Origin: Letharia columbiana
Lineage: Eukaryota; Ascomycota; Lecanoromycetes; Lecanorales; Parmeliaceae
NCBI RefSeq assembly: GCF_014066305.1
Contig: NW_023501037.1
Coordinates: 1,612,501 to 1,676,500, forward strand
Direction: 5' to 3'
Length of the DNA stretch: 64,000 bases
Positions 1 through 10,868 of this stretch are shown in pieces. The notes beneath the pieces were generated by a model. It did no database searches and was not told the origin of the DNA. It saw only the letters and a program-made list of their open reading frames with translations. Each line of letters starts with the position of its first letter. Position 1 is the stretch's first letter. Made by a program: the position numbers and the translations under genes.

Positions 1-526
1 TAGGCTTCATGCGTAGCAATGGTCTGAATGGAGTTGTCTCGTCGTTGGTAGGGACTTTTTCGAACAACAGTTGAGGTTTTGCAATGTTCTGCGTGCGATA
101 AGCTTTGCCAGGCTTTTGCTTCCCAGGAGCAGGTGCAGCTTTCTTTATTTGCTCTTCTTGAGTTGGGCTCAATCTTCTGATGACGCCAGTGTATTCATCA
201 AGACAAGCGTCGGCTTTCTCGAGGAGGTTGTCGACCACATCTACAATTTCCTTCCAATTATCTTCGACGGAGTCCGCATTGACAACGTAAGGGTCGGTGA
301 CCGCGGTGCCTGAGGCTGCAGAGCTTATAAGGCTCCGGGCAAGGCCGAGAAGTCTTGAGTTTCGTTGCTCAAGCAAAGGCACAATTGAGGGTTTGGAGGA
401 ACGATGGAACGGGAGATCCTCGTTTGATATTTGACTGGCAGTCCGAGTGGTATTAATCAAGGCCAAAGAAATGCTATTCTTCAAGTCCTTGAAGGTAGCA
501 TCTGAAGCCATGACCGGAAAACTCAT
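1..526 (-). CDS. rrp6: Exosome 3'-5' exonuclease Rrp6 (EXOSC10), N-terminal part, truncated by the window edge
   Basis: The frame read leftwards from the ATG at 526-524 stays open for 175 codons to the window edge. Its start reads MSFPVMASDATFKDLKNSIS. Residues ~20-110 fit the PMC2NT domain of Rrp6, with FHRSSKPS, a leucine-rich LLEQRNSRLLGLA stretch, and DVVDNLLEKADACLDEYTG. The following linker has AYRTQNIAKPQLLFE and VPTNDETTPFRPLL, typical of fungal Rrp6 just before the DEDD exonuclease domain. Rrp6 is the nuclear exosome 3'-5' exonuclease; the PMC2NT domain binds its partner Rrp47/Lrp1. The exonuclease and HRDC domains would lie outside the window. A second ATG at 511 (MASDATFKDL) is an equally good start. 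Base composition is normal, without RIP. It is divergent from mdm35, with a ~250-bp gap. Confidence 0.9.
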   Translation of the reverse strand, partial: MSFPVMASDATFKDLKNSISLALINTTRTASQISNEDLPFHRSSKPSIVPLLEQRNSRLLGLARSLISSAASGTAVTDPYVVNADSVEDNWKEIVDVVDNLLEKADACLDEYTGVIRRLSPTQEEQIKKAAPAPGKQKPGKAYRTQNIAKPQLLFEKVPTNDETTPFRPLLRMKP

Positions 527-779
527 GCCAAGTGATCGCCAATAAGCATTAAGAGAGGTACTCGCCGCTGAAGTGGAATCATCTGAATGACGAGTATTTT
601 GGGTTGATGATCTGCGTTTTGTAGATTATTGCAAGGATCCTAAGCCGTGCTTTAGCGCTTCCGCAGAGCCTCGGCCAAAATTGTTCTAAACATTAACTTT
701 GCCAAGAAGGCCTGAAAGCTGCGGGGTTTTTTCAGCAAGACTCTAGAAATGCTCAAAAATTGTTCAAGACCTGCATAGA
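527..779. promoter_or_regulatory. Divergent intergenic region between rrp6 and mdm35
   Basis: This ~250-bp gap separates the rrp6 start (526, leftward) from the mdm35 start (780, rightward), so it must carry both 5' UTRs and probably a shared promoter. The frame upstream of the rrp6 ATG stays open for roughly 35 codons before a stop, so a slightly longer Rrp6 or an unrecognised first exon is possible. I see no motif I can name. Composition is ordinary, without RIP bias. Confidence 0.5.
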
Positions 780-1260
780 ATGTCCTCCTCTCTTGCACCG
801 GAGTGTAATGAAGTCAAAGAGTGAGTGTATATCCTTGGCCTTGGCACAGGTCTATCTAATGTGGCTCTAGGCGCTACGACTCATGTTTCCTTAAGTGGTA
901 CAGTGACAGTAAGGAATCATCGTCTCCTCTTTTTGCATTCTTCTAATTGAAATGCAGAATACTTACGGGGGGAATCAACCATGGATGAATGCCAATCGCT
1001 GTTCAAGGATTACAAGATTTGTCTTGATGTAGGCAGGCTTAGAGCATCACCTGGCTCTGAGAGCTAATGTTCTTCAGAAAGCATTGAACGAAAGGAATAT
1101 CAACTCCATGTTGGAGGATGCAAGGAATGATAACAAGGAGACTGACGCTGAGCATCTCAAACGAAAATGTGAATACTTTCGACGAAGGACTAATGCTAAG
1201 GGTCTGACAGTCTACAGAAGCTTTTATAACCTTATATTCATAGACGCAATATTAACTTAG
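780..1260 (+). CDS. mdm35: Mdm35-like twin CX9C mitochondrial intermembrane-space protein (four exons)
   Basis: I read exons 780-820, 871-908, 958-1028 and 1078-1260. The introns begin GTGAGT, GTAAGG and GTAGGC, end TAG, CAG and CAG, and carry branch sites such as TCTAAT and GCTAAT. The spliced frame is 110 codons. It starts MSSSLAPECNEVKERYDSC, and it has two CX9C pairs (Cys9/Cys19 and Cys38/Cys48) forming the coiled-coil-helix-coiled-coil-helix fold. KWYSDKYLRG and KALNERNINSMLEDAR are family hallmarks. Mdm35/TRIAP1 chaperones Ups/PRELI lipid-transfer proteins in the mitochondrial intermembrane space. The family usually ends near residue 80, just after a DAEHLRKK-like motif (here DAEHLKRK); this frame runs ~30 residues further and stops exactly where the AT-rich block begins. 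I infer a lost original stop or a further unrecognised intron. Confidence 0.88.
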
Positions 1261-1384
1261 TACCGAGATTGCCTCGTATTTACCTTACCTACTTACTTAT
1301 ATAATTTATTTATTTATATAATTTATCTACTTATATAATATAAATTTTATAATAAATATATATCTTAGATGTTATGATAGTAGA
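1261..1384. other. Transition from gene space to the RIP-mutated AT-rich block
   Basis: Immediately after the mdm35 stop the sequence turns into A/T tracts (tandem TTATATAATTTA-type words at ~1295-1340), and CA/TG dinucleotides become rare. I see no gene here. It may contain the mdm35 3' UTR. Confidence 0.6.
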
Positions 1385-1605
1385 AAACGAGTAAAGGCCT
1401 ATAAATTAAATTTATAATTTTTTTTTTAATTAGGGCTATCGAGTAAATAGATAATCGATCTTTAATAATTTCTTACGCTTTAATAATTATAAGACTAAAT
1501 TTAAGAATATTTTTTTTTCTCTAAAAGCCCATATTTCGTTCTATAATTTTAAGAAAAAATCTCAAAATTTTAATAGAAAATCAAAAAGTTATTCTAAAAT
1601 TAAAT
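1385..1605 (+). repeat. Dispersed repeat, end of a TIR element (copy 1)
   Basis: The stretch beginning AGTAAAGGCCTATAAATTAA, followed by AATTAGGGCTATCGAGTAA, recurs at about 31072-31250 in the same orientation and at about 32540-32810 inverted. The last two bracket one element, so this copy is probably a truncated end of the same family. It is heavily RIP-mutated. Confidence 0.65.
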
Positions 1606-1612
1606 AATATAT

Positions 1613-1697
1613 ATCTTATAAGAGTAATATGAAAATATAGATATAAGAGTAATATATAGTAAAGATGATTCTTCTTCTATTAAGAAGTAACTACTTA
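1613..1697 (-). repeat. LTR tail fragment of the gypsy B family
   Basis: The segment TTATAAGAGTAATATGAAAA through AAGAAGTAACTACTTAT matches the left part of the gypsy B LTR at 30889-30985. The remaining LTR half is missing. It is a relic lying just outside the gypsy A insertion. Confidence 0.6.
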
Positions 1698-1782
1698 TTA
1701 AAAAGCTAGCTTTCTTTCTATCGATAAGTTTTAAAAAGTACTATCAAGATCTGAATCGAGAAAGCTAGATATCTATTCGGGA

Positions 1783-1787
1783 AGTAA
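1783..1787. repeat. Target-site duplication AGTAA, left copy (gypsy A)
   Basis: AGTAA directly precedes the left LTR and recurs at 10122-10126 directly after the right LTR. A perfect 5-bp duplication is what LTR-retrotransposon integrases generate. Confidence 0.85.
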
Positions 1788-1953
1788 TATTATAATAGTA
1801 TAAGATCCTTAGAAATCTTTCTAAGAAAGACGTTTCTTGATGTGGTAAAAGGATGATTCTTCTCTATAGAATCTAATTATCTAAATATATCTTAGTGCTA
1901 AGTCATATTAAGCTATTAGTCTCTAGCTTCTATTATAAATATAATCTATAATA
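1788..1953 (-). repeat. Gypsy A 3' LTR (166 bp)
   Basis: It is homologous along its full 166 bp to 9956-10121, for example TAAGATCCTTAGAAATCTTT and CTAAATATATCTTAGTGCTA. Terminal TG/CA are mutated to TA in both copies. Sequence differences between the LTRs are mostly C/T and G/A. Confidence 0.9.
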
Positions 1954-1999
1954 TATATTAATAATAAAAAGAAAGGTAGCGTTCTCGCTGTAAGCAAAG

Positions 2000-2600
2000 C
2001 TATAAAGAAAATTATATAAAGATTCTTATTTCTTTAAGTAATTAAGAAAGCCGTTTTTTTAGATAAAGCACGAACTTTCTTTCTTCTCATATCACGATCT
2101 TTCCCATAAAAATAGCCTTTCTCGAAAGACGTTTTATTAAATAAGAAGTCGTATACTATAACGGGTAGTAGAAGGATTTAATAGCGGGACTAGCGATAAT
2201 ATAAATAAAGATAAATCTATAAGAATCGTTTTTCGAGAATACTCTAGCTTTCTAGCAATAATAGCTTAATTTCTAATAGCGTTAGCTTTAGGGGATTTCT
2301 TAGCTAATACTACGCTTAATAGAGTAAGAACTTTCTTAATTAATACTTACGCCGGTGTTTATATAGTAGACTATTTCTTTTCTTAACGATTTCTTATAGA
2401 ATTAGTAGAAATTTAAGCGTCGTATTCTACTATAAGATTTTTTGCTTTCAAGAGAGTATATAATAGATATCAAGCATTATACTTCTTATTACTATTCTTT
2501 CAATATATTAAATACTTAATATTTCTTTTAATTCCCCATCTATTACTTAGTTTCTCGATTTCGAATAATAGAAATCTAGCGATAAGGTCTAGATCTATCT
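2000..2600 (-). pseudogene. Gypsy A chromodomain and C-terminal tail of integrase
   Basis: Reading the minus strand from ~2560 to 2415 gives a frame with KYLIYWK, SNKYNAWY and LIVEYDA. This is the core of a retrotransposon chromodomain (Y-L-V-x-W-K-G-Y, then xWYxxxxLxxAxELVxxY). Chromodomains tether chromovirus integrases to heterochromatin. The tail running left to about 2030 has no recognisable domain and ends close to the 3' LTR. The chromodomain frame itself is almost free of stops, although the surroundings are RIP-mutated. Confidence 0.7.
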
Positions 2601-2631
2601 ATTTTTTTTTTTTTTTCTATTATAACGACAT

Positions 2632-3015
2632 CTGCAAATCTGAAGTTTCTATAAAATTTGAATTGTAATCGCTTGGAATTACAAAATCTGATTAGTAAAT
2701 CTTTGAATTTATCTAAATCTATTTTTCGTTTCTTTACTAATTATAATTAATATATTTTTCTACTTAATTTATAGTAATATATAAAAAAGAAAGTTCTAAT
2801 AATCGACGTTATAATAATAAGGTTTTACGATAATAGTTTACGTCACTTAAATTTAGCTATAAAATTAAATAATTTAATAAAATTGTCGCTAGATAATCTC
2901 TAATATAGCGTATAATAATACGTATTTAATAATAATATTATTAATATTTATATATATAGAATAATACTTAGAGTATATTAGAGTATATTACGCAAAATTT
3001 TTAAAGTTTTTAAAA
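2632..3015 (+). repeat. Dispersed ~400-bp repeat R2, copy 1 (inside gypsy A)
   Basis: It begins TCTGCAAATCTGAAGTTTCT and shares AAGAAAGTTCTAATAATCGA and the ATATAGCGTATAATAATNCG block with 4325-4750 in the same orientation. It is wedged between the chromodomain and integrase frames of gypsy A, so it is an insertion. It has no coding potential and could be a solo LTR or a MITE. The right end runs into a homopolymer block. Confidence 0.65.
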
Positions 3016-3021
3016 ATTTTT

Positions 3022-3023
<2 letters not shown>

Positions 3024-3079
<56 letters not shown>

Positions 3080-3102
3080 TTAAAAAAAAAATTATTAAAA
3101 AA

Positions 3103-3144
<42 letters not shown>

Positions 3145-3180
3145 TTTTTTTTTTTTTTTTAAAATTTTTTTTTTTTAATA
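3024..3180. repeat. A/T homopolymer block
   Basis: This is about 150 bp of almost pure A then T runs, interrupted only by short TTTT/AAAA switches. It lies at the end of repeat R2. It may be a genuine poly-A/T relic or a consensus artefact of assembly; the sequence alone cannot tell. Confidence 0.8.
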
Positions 3181-3189
3181 AGAATCTTT

Positions 3190-4310
3190 AGCTTAATCTA
3201 ATATAGGCTTTAATTAAACTATAGATATTATAGAATAAATATATATAATATTCGATAGATTTAGTCGATAGATAAGATTTTTAACTTTCTTTAATACTTT
3301 AAATAATCCGACTCTCTAATTAGAAAGCTTAGAATTAACATCGAAAATAAAGTAGCTATAATATAGCCTTAGATAAACTAATAATTTTTTATAAAGATTA
3401 ATAGCTTTATAATTACTATTGTAGCGAGTTTTCGTTATAATATTAGCGAAAGTAATAGTATTATTAGCCTTCTCGCGTTTAATAAAACGTAGTTAATCGA
3501 GATTCTCTAGCGGTAAATCTATAAGTAACTCTAGAGTATCTCTTACTTAAAATCTATAGGCGATTTTATTTAATATAAATCTCGTTAATATAATTAAGTT
3601 ATTAAGAAATATTTAAAGAAATAAAAGTACGTTTAATTAATTATTTATAATAATAATAAGATAAAATCGTAGAGTAATCTCGATAGTCTAATTCGTTTTT
3701 TCTAATTATTTATCTATCTAAGAATAATAAGTAGTTAAAGTTACTATAGTAGTTTCGAGCTTCTTAAAAATAGTTTTCTAGAAGATATTTATAAACTTAA
3801 TATTACGATCGCTAATTACGATAATAGAAATATCTTAATTATAAGATATTAGAGTAATAAGTAAAGTATTTATTTAATTAGTCGTAATCTATTCATTAAA
3901 TTCTAATATAAAAAGTTTTCTCTTAAAGAACTTACATATTATAATAAGAAGTATATTCTTATCTTCTTAGAAAGAAAGTACGATAATAAAATCTATTATT
4001 ATAATATAGAATAAAATCGATAGCGTATAAATTAAATTAAGCTCGCTATAAGTAGAATATCATTTAATTTAATTAAGTTAATACTTCGAATAATATTTTA
4101 GATAGATCTAAAGATGCTTTGATAAGTCTTTAATATAGATTAATAGCGAGATCCTAGTATAAGTAATATAAAAACCGATATGGAAACTCTAATTATATAC
4201 TAGCTAAAAAACTTCTTACTATATAGACTTAGAAATATAGAGTTATTACTTACTAATATAATTAAGCGTTATACTATAAATAAGATTACTATATTTCTAA
4301 AAGCGAAGTT
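3190..4310 (-). pseudogene. Gypsy A integrase, RIP-mutated
   Basis: The minus-strand frame around 3880-3680 contains TTTTLTAYYPQTD-like, EKTNQTIEITLRFYL and NQLNVLLF segments. These correspond to the AYHPQTDGQSERTNQTVE block of gypsy integrases. Integrase inserts the cDNA into the genome. Multiple TAA/TAG codons stand where CAA/CAG would be expected, showing RIP inactivation. It is cut off from the RNase H region by repeat R2 copy 2. Confidence 0.75.
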
Positions 4311-4324
4311 TTTCTAATAAGTTA

Positions 4325-4885
4325 CTCTGCAATCTGAAGTTTCTTAAAATTTGAATTGCTATCGCGCGTTCGTCGCGGAAATTATAAATTCGCTAGATTA
4401 GTAAATCTGATTAGAATCCACTCAATTCTATCGTTTAGTAAATCTAATTAGAATTTATCTAATTCCGCCGGTTTAGTATTATTCTATTTTTTGTAGTTCT
4501 ATTAGTTTAATAGTAATACGCACAAAAAGAAAGTTCTAATAATCGATTTATGATAATAAGATTTTATAATAATAGTATTACGCTAACTTAATTTAACTAT
4601 AGATTAAATAATTTATAAAATTAGTCGCGTAGTAATCTCTAGTATAGCGTATAATAATGCGTTTTATATATATATATTAATGCTTATATATTAGATAGTA
4701 CTTAGGTTATTAAGTGCTTACGTAAATTTTTGAGTTTTAATTTTTAAGTTGCTAAACTAATAGACTGGCAAAAGATTGAATAGTTACTAAACCGACGAAA
4801 GGTTGATATGGCAAGTCTGCTAAATGACTAAATCTGCTTATGGTGCGAACCCGCGAAAATCGTCACTTTGTTTGGATGTAGGCTA
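4325..4885 (+). repeat. Dispersed repeat R2, copy 2, with an unmutated tail
   Basis: Positions 4325-4750 match copy 1 at 2632-3015. The tail 4750-4885 (around GACTGGCAAAAGATTGAATA and GTGCGAACCCGCGAAAATCG) keeps CA and TG dinucleotides and looks almost untouched by RIP. I infer that this copy is a separate insertion splitting the gypsy A integrase from its RNase H. There is no coding frame. Confidence 0.6.
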
Positions 4886-4889
4886 CTTA

Positions 4890-6500
4890 AGTAAGTTAAA
4901 AATCTTAATTTATTAAGAATTCTTACTATACACCTCGATAAGACATTTTTTAAAATTATTATTTATTTCTATTAAAGTTATATAATAAATCGAGATTTCT
5001 TCGAGCGATACTATCTATTTATTTAATTCTAGAATACTTTTATAAAGACTTTCTAGTACTACTTACTTTTCTTCGAAATCTATATTTATTTAAAGTTTAA
5101 ATAATATATTAAGAATAATATTCGCTTTATTAGTCTTATAGCGTATAATAAGATTAAATTCTAATAAGTATTAAGAAGCATAAATTAGTCGAAGATTTAG
5201 TTTATTAGTAAACGACGTGAAAAGCGTAATTTATTAAGCGATCTAAACTATAGTAAAGTAATTAATATAAATTATTATTAATAATACTTCTAATATTTCG
5301 ATTAGATATCTAATCTTGCGAACTACTTAAATTATAATAGCGATCTTAAGTTTTATAGACTAGTAATTATATTTCATAGTATTAATTAATTTACTTAAAA
5401 ATATTATAGCTTATATATCTCCTCTAGTAAAAATAAAGACTTTCTTTTCTTCTTATACATAATAAATTATAATAGCGAATCTCTATATTTTAAAAGTATC
5501 GATATCGATATATAACTTTCGCTTTCGATTAAAATATACTAGAAAGAAGAGTAAGTAAAAAATATTCTATAAATTCTAGAAGATAAAGATTTTATCTTAA
5601 GTCGATTTATAGCGTAGCTATATAGAAGTTCGCTTATATATAAGTTCGATAAATTACTTCTTAGAAGTAGCTTTAAATTAATCTAAGAAAGTAGTAAACT
5701 TAGCTATTATTACTTAGATAAGAAAAATCTTTCATTTTTATAACGGCTAAGTACGCTATATATAGCGAGAAATCGAGTTTCTTAGCTATTCTATTAAGTT
5801 AAGAAAGATCTTTAAATTATAGAGACTTAATGAAAATCGAAGCGTAGTAATTATCTTAATCTTTTCTTTTATTATAGATATACTAAGAGAGTTAACGCGC
5901 TATTCTAGCAGTATTATAGATAGAAATTCTAAAAAGAATTTCATTAATATTAGAGAAGCACATTTTTCTCATAATAGCTAAAAAAGCTATCGGAGATAAA
6001 ATTTATATTTCTAAAAGATTCTACTAAAGATAATAATATTATTTATAAAAGTATATATAAAAATATAAAGTAGATATAATAAGATATTCGTCTAACATTA
6101 TATATATAGTAGAGATTTCTTATATTTTATAAATACTATATTAGATTCTTTCTAATCGCGATAGTTAATAATAATAAGTTTATATCTATTAGAAAGCTTT
6201 ATACTAAATTAATAAAATTATATAATTTTATCTATAATAGAAATATAGATATATTCTACTATTAATATAATGATATTTAATTATAAAAGTAATAAATAGC
6301 TATTATTCTCTATTATAATATTAAGTTCTCGAATATTAATAATAATCCTTCTCTTACGACTTTATAGTATATCTTATTAAATTATAAAGTAAGGCTAATT
6401 ATAAAAAGTTAGCTATATAAAAAAGCGAAGCTTTTCTTACTATTATAACTTATCGAAAGTAATATTAATTACTTCTCGATCTTTATAGTTAAAAAAATAG
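4890..6500 (-). pseudogene. Gypsy A reverse transcriptase and RNase H, RIP-mutated
   Basis: On the minus strand the region 6490-5880 reads YKDREVINITFDKL, NNSYLLLL and FINNIIIFSRIF. It matches the gypsy RT series that runs from the domain start through the Y-P-L-P motif to YVDD-IIFS. The catalytic YVDD has become INNI, both Asp to Asn changes being TG to TA events on the complementary strand. VNSLSISIIKEKIKIITTL near 5860 is the thumb/connection region, and RNase H follows to ~4900. No functional enzyme can be made. Confidence 0.85.
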
Positions 6501-9500
6501 ATCTTCGATAACTTTACTTTAATATCTGACTTTAGTAAAATTAGTATCTACTATTCTTTAGAAATATTTATAATACTTTCTAAATCTATAAAGACATTTT
6601 TAAATTCTATTATAATAGAGCTAAAAGTATAATAAGTCTCGTTCTTATTATAGATAATTACGTCGTTTAAAAGTATATACTTAAGATTAAAATCTATTAT
6701 AGTAATATAATTTATATTAATAGAATTATTTATAACTACGATAACGATAGCTATCTTTAATTAATTTAAAGTATATTATCTATAAGCTATTAAGCTAGTT
6801 AACTTATAAGAAACTTAATAGTATTTATTTATAATATACTCTATTATAGTATTTAGCCTCGTATTCTTAGAAAGTAAAACTAATACTTTTATAGAATTTC
6901 TTATTTATATAAAAGTTATAGCGGAATTTACAACGTAAATAAAGATATCGCCTTCTCTATCTAGAAAAGTAGAGAATTTAAATTTAAATAGATAATTATA
7001 ATTATTAAAGAGCGTGCTATAATAGCTAATTAAGATATTTATTATAAAGTTAAATAGTAACGTAAGTATTAACTTTACTTTTACGACTCGCTTAATTTAA
7101 GAGTAAAGCTTCGTTATAAAATAAGTAGAAATCTTAATATTCTAATAACTACTTATAATAGTAGACTATAATTTATAGTTTAATAGAAACTTATATAATA
7201 TAAGAACATTCGTTTTAATTAATATATTAGTCTTAAGGTTATTTATTAAGTAAATCTCTATCTATATCTTAATAAGAATAGCTTTTTCTATACTTCTTAA
7301 ACTTTCTAGAAAATATAGATTTATAAGAATATACTCTATAGTATTTATAATTCTATTATTATAGCCTCGAATCGGTATAGAAGATATTTATTTCTAGATT
7401 TATTTCTTGAAGTTAGATATGAAAGTTAATAAAATATAACTTTCAAGAATAATTAAATATCTAAGATTTAGATAAACTTTTATATTAAAAGAATTTAAAT
7501 TTAAGCGAGTATTTATCTTAATATATTAGAAATTACGGAAAGCGGTTTTTTATTTATATTTAGGCGGTATTACAATAGTAAACTTAATAATTTTAAATAT
7601 AAAATTCGTCTTAATAATATAAGTATCTACTTCGATAATATATTTAAAATTCTTAGAATTCTTAGAATTTTCATAATTCTAGTATTACTGTCTAAGGTGA
7701 TAGAATAGCTTATTTCTAGATTTAAACTTCTTATAATATTACTAATAAGAGTGTTTTAATAGCGGCGAGTTAATAAAGTTAATTTCTAATTTTATACTTC
7801 TATAAGATTCGTAAAAGCTAAAGTAATCGTTTTCTTATCTCTCGATTTTCTTCTTATTATAGTCGTTATAAAAGCTATTAGAATTCTTCGAGTAACTTAG
7901 ATTCTATTAAGAATTATTAAATCTCTTTATTTTATTAATTAAGGTTTAATAAGCTCGCTACTTTTATAGTTAAAAAGATCGAGTAATAGTATTCTAGTAG
8001 GCTTCTTTCGATCGATATAGGATATAACTAAGCTAAAAAGACTAACGAGAATTATACGTATTTTATTATTAATATTAATTTAAATTAATAGTAATCTGAC
8101 GCTATATAGATAAAGCTAATAGTTAAAGTACTTACTATATATCTCTTCGAGAGTAACTTTAATAAGTAGAACTATCGTTTTAATAAATAATTTCTAAAAT
8201 TAATTATAAGCTTGATAGTTCTATTAATTAAGGAAAGTTGAAGATTGCTACTATAGTCGATTAGAATTCTAGAAACTAGAGTTTATAGGTCGATTAGATA
8301 TACCTTTTACTTAATTATATTAACTGAGATTACCTCTATAAGATAGATTTAATATATAAGAAGTATTACTTATACTTATATTAGACTTCGTTATTCTTAA
8401 AATCTTTATCTACTATTAATTCTTTCTTATATTTATAGTTATAAGAAATTAATTAAGTATAATTTAAATAATAAATAAATCTACATTAGACTAGAATTCG
8501 ATATTAAGATTATTTTAGATAATATTAAGTTAATTATATTTATTATCGAGCTTTATTATTTTAATAGCTTTAATAATAATTATAGTATACTTCTATAACT
8601 TATAATATCTCGTTATATCGTTAATTATATATCGTTTCTTAACGATAATAGCTATTTCTAATACTTTAATAGATTTAAATCTCTTAAGTAAAGTAGTACT
8701 CTATTTCTTAATATTATTATTATAAGTTAGTAGATACTTCTTATTATTAATAAGCTAATATATATTTTAGTAAAAGGAAAAAAAAAAAAAAAAAATAAAA
8801 AAAAAAAAAAAAATTAAAAAAAAAAAAAAAAAGGGGGCCCCCAAAAAACCCCCCCAAAAAAAAGGGAAAAAAAAAAATTACTTAAATACTTCGCCTTAAA
8901 GATAAATTTATAAATTATTCTATAGTAGCTCTATACTCTTAACTCTCGTAATATTCTTAATTCTATTAATAAAGATAATAATGATATCTCGAAAATAGAT
9001 TTCTTTTCTAATATACTCTATGCCTACTATTATATTAGAAGATTTATTATTATAGAAAGAATTAAAGAATTCGATATCGCTACTAAAAAAACGAAGTTTA
9101 TTACTTTTATTAATAGTATTCTAACCTAGTATTTCTAGATCTTCTAGATTTTCTAATAAACTTAATAAGTTAGAAGGTTCTAGATTTAGATAATTTCTTA
9201 TATAGCGATTAATGATATTAATAATAATTGCTTCTATATCGATAACTTAGAGATCTACTCCGAATTCTTTATTTATTATTCTACTATTATTACGATAGCG
9301 AATAGTCTTATTAATAGAGATATTTAAGATTTCTAATAAATAATATTATAGATCGCTAAACTTAGCAATAAGTTAAGGATTATTACTTGAAGATCTAGTA
9401 GACGAGATATTTATAGCTTAATCTGAAGGGGTATATTTTTTTATTTCTAGAGTATTACTAATAGATAGAGAATCGAAGAGATAACGTTTTTAAGTCGTAG

Positions 9501-9950
9501 ATTCTTAAAAGAAACGAAGTGTTATTCTTAGAGTAGTACGATCGATTACCTAATCTTTCAACTAAGTTTATTAAAAAAGCGAATTAAATAACGAAGAATA
9601 AGACTATACTCGTTATTTTTTTAATAATAATAATACTAGTCTAATAGGTCTAAAGATATTCTTAATAAGATATTAAATAACCCTTCGAATAGTTTTATTA
9701 ATAAGAGAGCTTGCTTAATAATCGAAGGCGATAAAATCTCGTAATTATTAGATTTAAATAACTATATTATAAGAAGCTAGCTTAATAGATATATAGAAAT
9801 AGCGAAAGATAAAGAAGTACGAAGATTCTTCGTTCTTATTTAAGAAGTATAAGAATTTTCAACTTCGAATTAATCTAGTATTAATGAAGAACTCTATTAG
9901 TTTCTAATAGTAAATTATTATATAGTAGCTACTACTATATAGATATTACT
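6500..9950 (-). pseudogene. Gypsy A protease and gag region, RIP-mutated
   Basis: Right of the RT, the minus frame near 6780-6540 carries the linker typical of this gypsy group (acidic, LKSDIKVKLSKIYFFNYKD just before RT). By position the aspartic protease should lie around 7000-7400 and gag at 7400-9900. I cannot identify a D-S/T-G motif or a zinc knuckle with certainty because of RIP. An odd homopolymer block interrupts gag at ~8779-8880. Confidence 0.6.
8779..8880. repeat. Homopolymer block with A, G and C runs
   Basis: A runs are followed by GGGGGCCCCCAAAAAACCCC and then more A and G runs. Clustered G and C homopolymers are out of keeping with the surrounding sequence. It looks like a gap-fill or consensus error rather than a biological motif. 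Confidence 0.75.
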
Positions 9951-9955
9951 ACTAC

Positions 9956-10121
9956 TATTATAGTAGTATAAGATCCTTAGAAATCTTTCTAAAAAAGACG
10001 TTTCTTAATATAGTAAAAGGATAATTCTTCTCTATGAAATCTAATTGTCTAAATATATCTTAGTGCTAAGCTATATTAAGCTATTAGTCTCTAGCTTCTA
10101 TTATAAGTATAATTTATAATA
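9956..10121 (-). repeat. Gypsy A 5' LTR (166 bp)
   Basis: It is the same length as the left LTR and collinear with it. The flank on the right begins with the duplication AGTAA (10122-10126). The internal sequence to the left (GTAGTAGTAATATC on the minus strand) would be the primer-binding site region, too mutated to assign to a tRNA. Confidence 0.9.
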
Positions 10122-10126
10122 AGTAA

Positions 10127-10320
10127 TTAAATTTCTTAACTACGAATATTAAATTTTATTAATAATCTTAACTTTATCTCCGTCTCTTTATTTCTTCTTT
10201 AAAAGAATTCTATCTCTATAAATTATATCTTAGTTAACTCTTTTCGATTATAATATCTCTTCTTCTATTATTATACGTACTACGAATCGTTATTAAAAAA
10301 AGCGTTAATAATAGGAAAAT
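10127..10320. other. AT-rich sequence without recognisable features
   Basis: This is flanking sequence right of the gypsy A target duplication. It contains T-rich words and no frame or repeat I can support. Confidence 0.5.
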
Positions 10321-10827
10321 AAGCATACCCTCTCGCAATTACGCTCCCAAAATCAGCTATAATTTTAGAGAAATTAATAAAATTCATAATAACGTCGAGA
10401 TTCCACACTCTATAATATAATAATACGCTATTAAGTTTAGCCTGCAATATCTTATAGACCTTCTTAATATATATTCGAAGGCTTTAATAAATCATCTATT
10501 AGACTTCTCTTCGATCCTCCTCTTCGATATAATAATCTCTAATTTCGCTATTAAGATTCTATATAACGTTTAATCTTTAACGTATAGAATTTACATCGAG
10601 ATTATAGTCTTTTCACTTAATAAGACTACGATACTTATTATTCGAAGAATTCTATTCGTATTTAATAAGTAGAGCGAGATAAAGAGCTTCGGGGTACGGT
10701 AGAATAGCTGGAAGATACTTAGATTCTCTACGAATATAATATTATTCTAAAGCTATATAACGATATTATCGATATCGTTACTACGAGTAAAGATAAGAAC
10801 GACGAGGATAAGGATAACGAGGATAAG

Positions 10828-10868
<41 letters not shown>

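Larger units (their letters stand above)
1788..10121 (-). mobile_element. Gypsy A: chromovirus LTR retrotransposon, RIP-inactivated
   Basis: The 8334-bp element is bounded by two 166-bp LTRs (1788-1953 and 9956-10121) and a 5-bp target duplication. Coding order on the minus strand, right to left, is gag, protease, reverse transcriptase (~6480-5880), RNase H (~5700-4900), integrase (~4310-3190) and a C-terminal chromodomain (~2560-2415), which is the Ty3/gypsy chromovirus arrangement. All frames are riddled with stops explained by CA to TA and TG to TA changes. Its internal part is interrupted by two copies of another repeat (2632-3015 and 4325-4885) and by homopolymer blocks, so the uninterrupted element would have been nearer 7.3 kb. 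Confidence 0.9.

Noticed and set aside
71..313. Open frame of 80 codons on the plus strand
   Set aside because: It is antisense to rrp6, whose conserved minus-strand protein explains the region.
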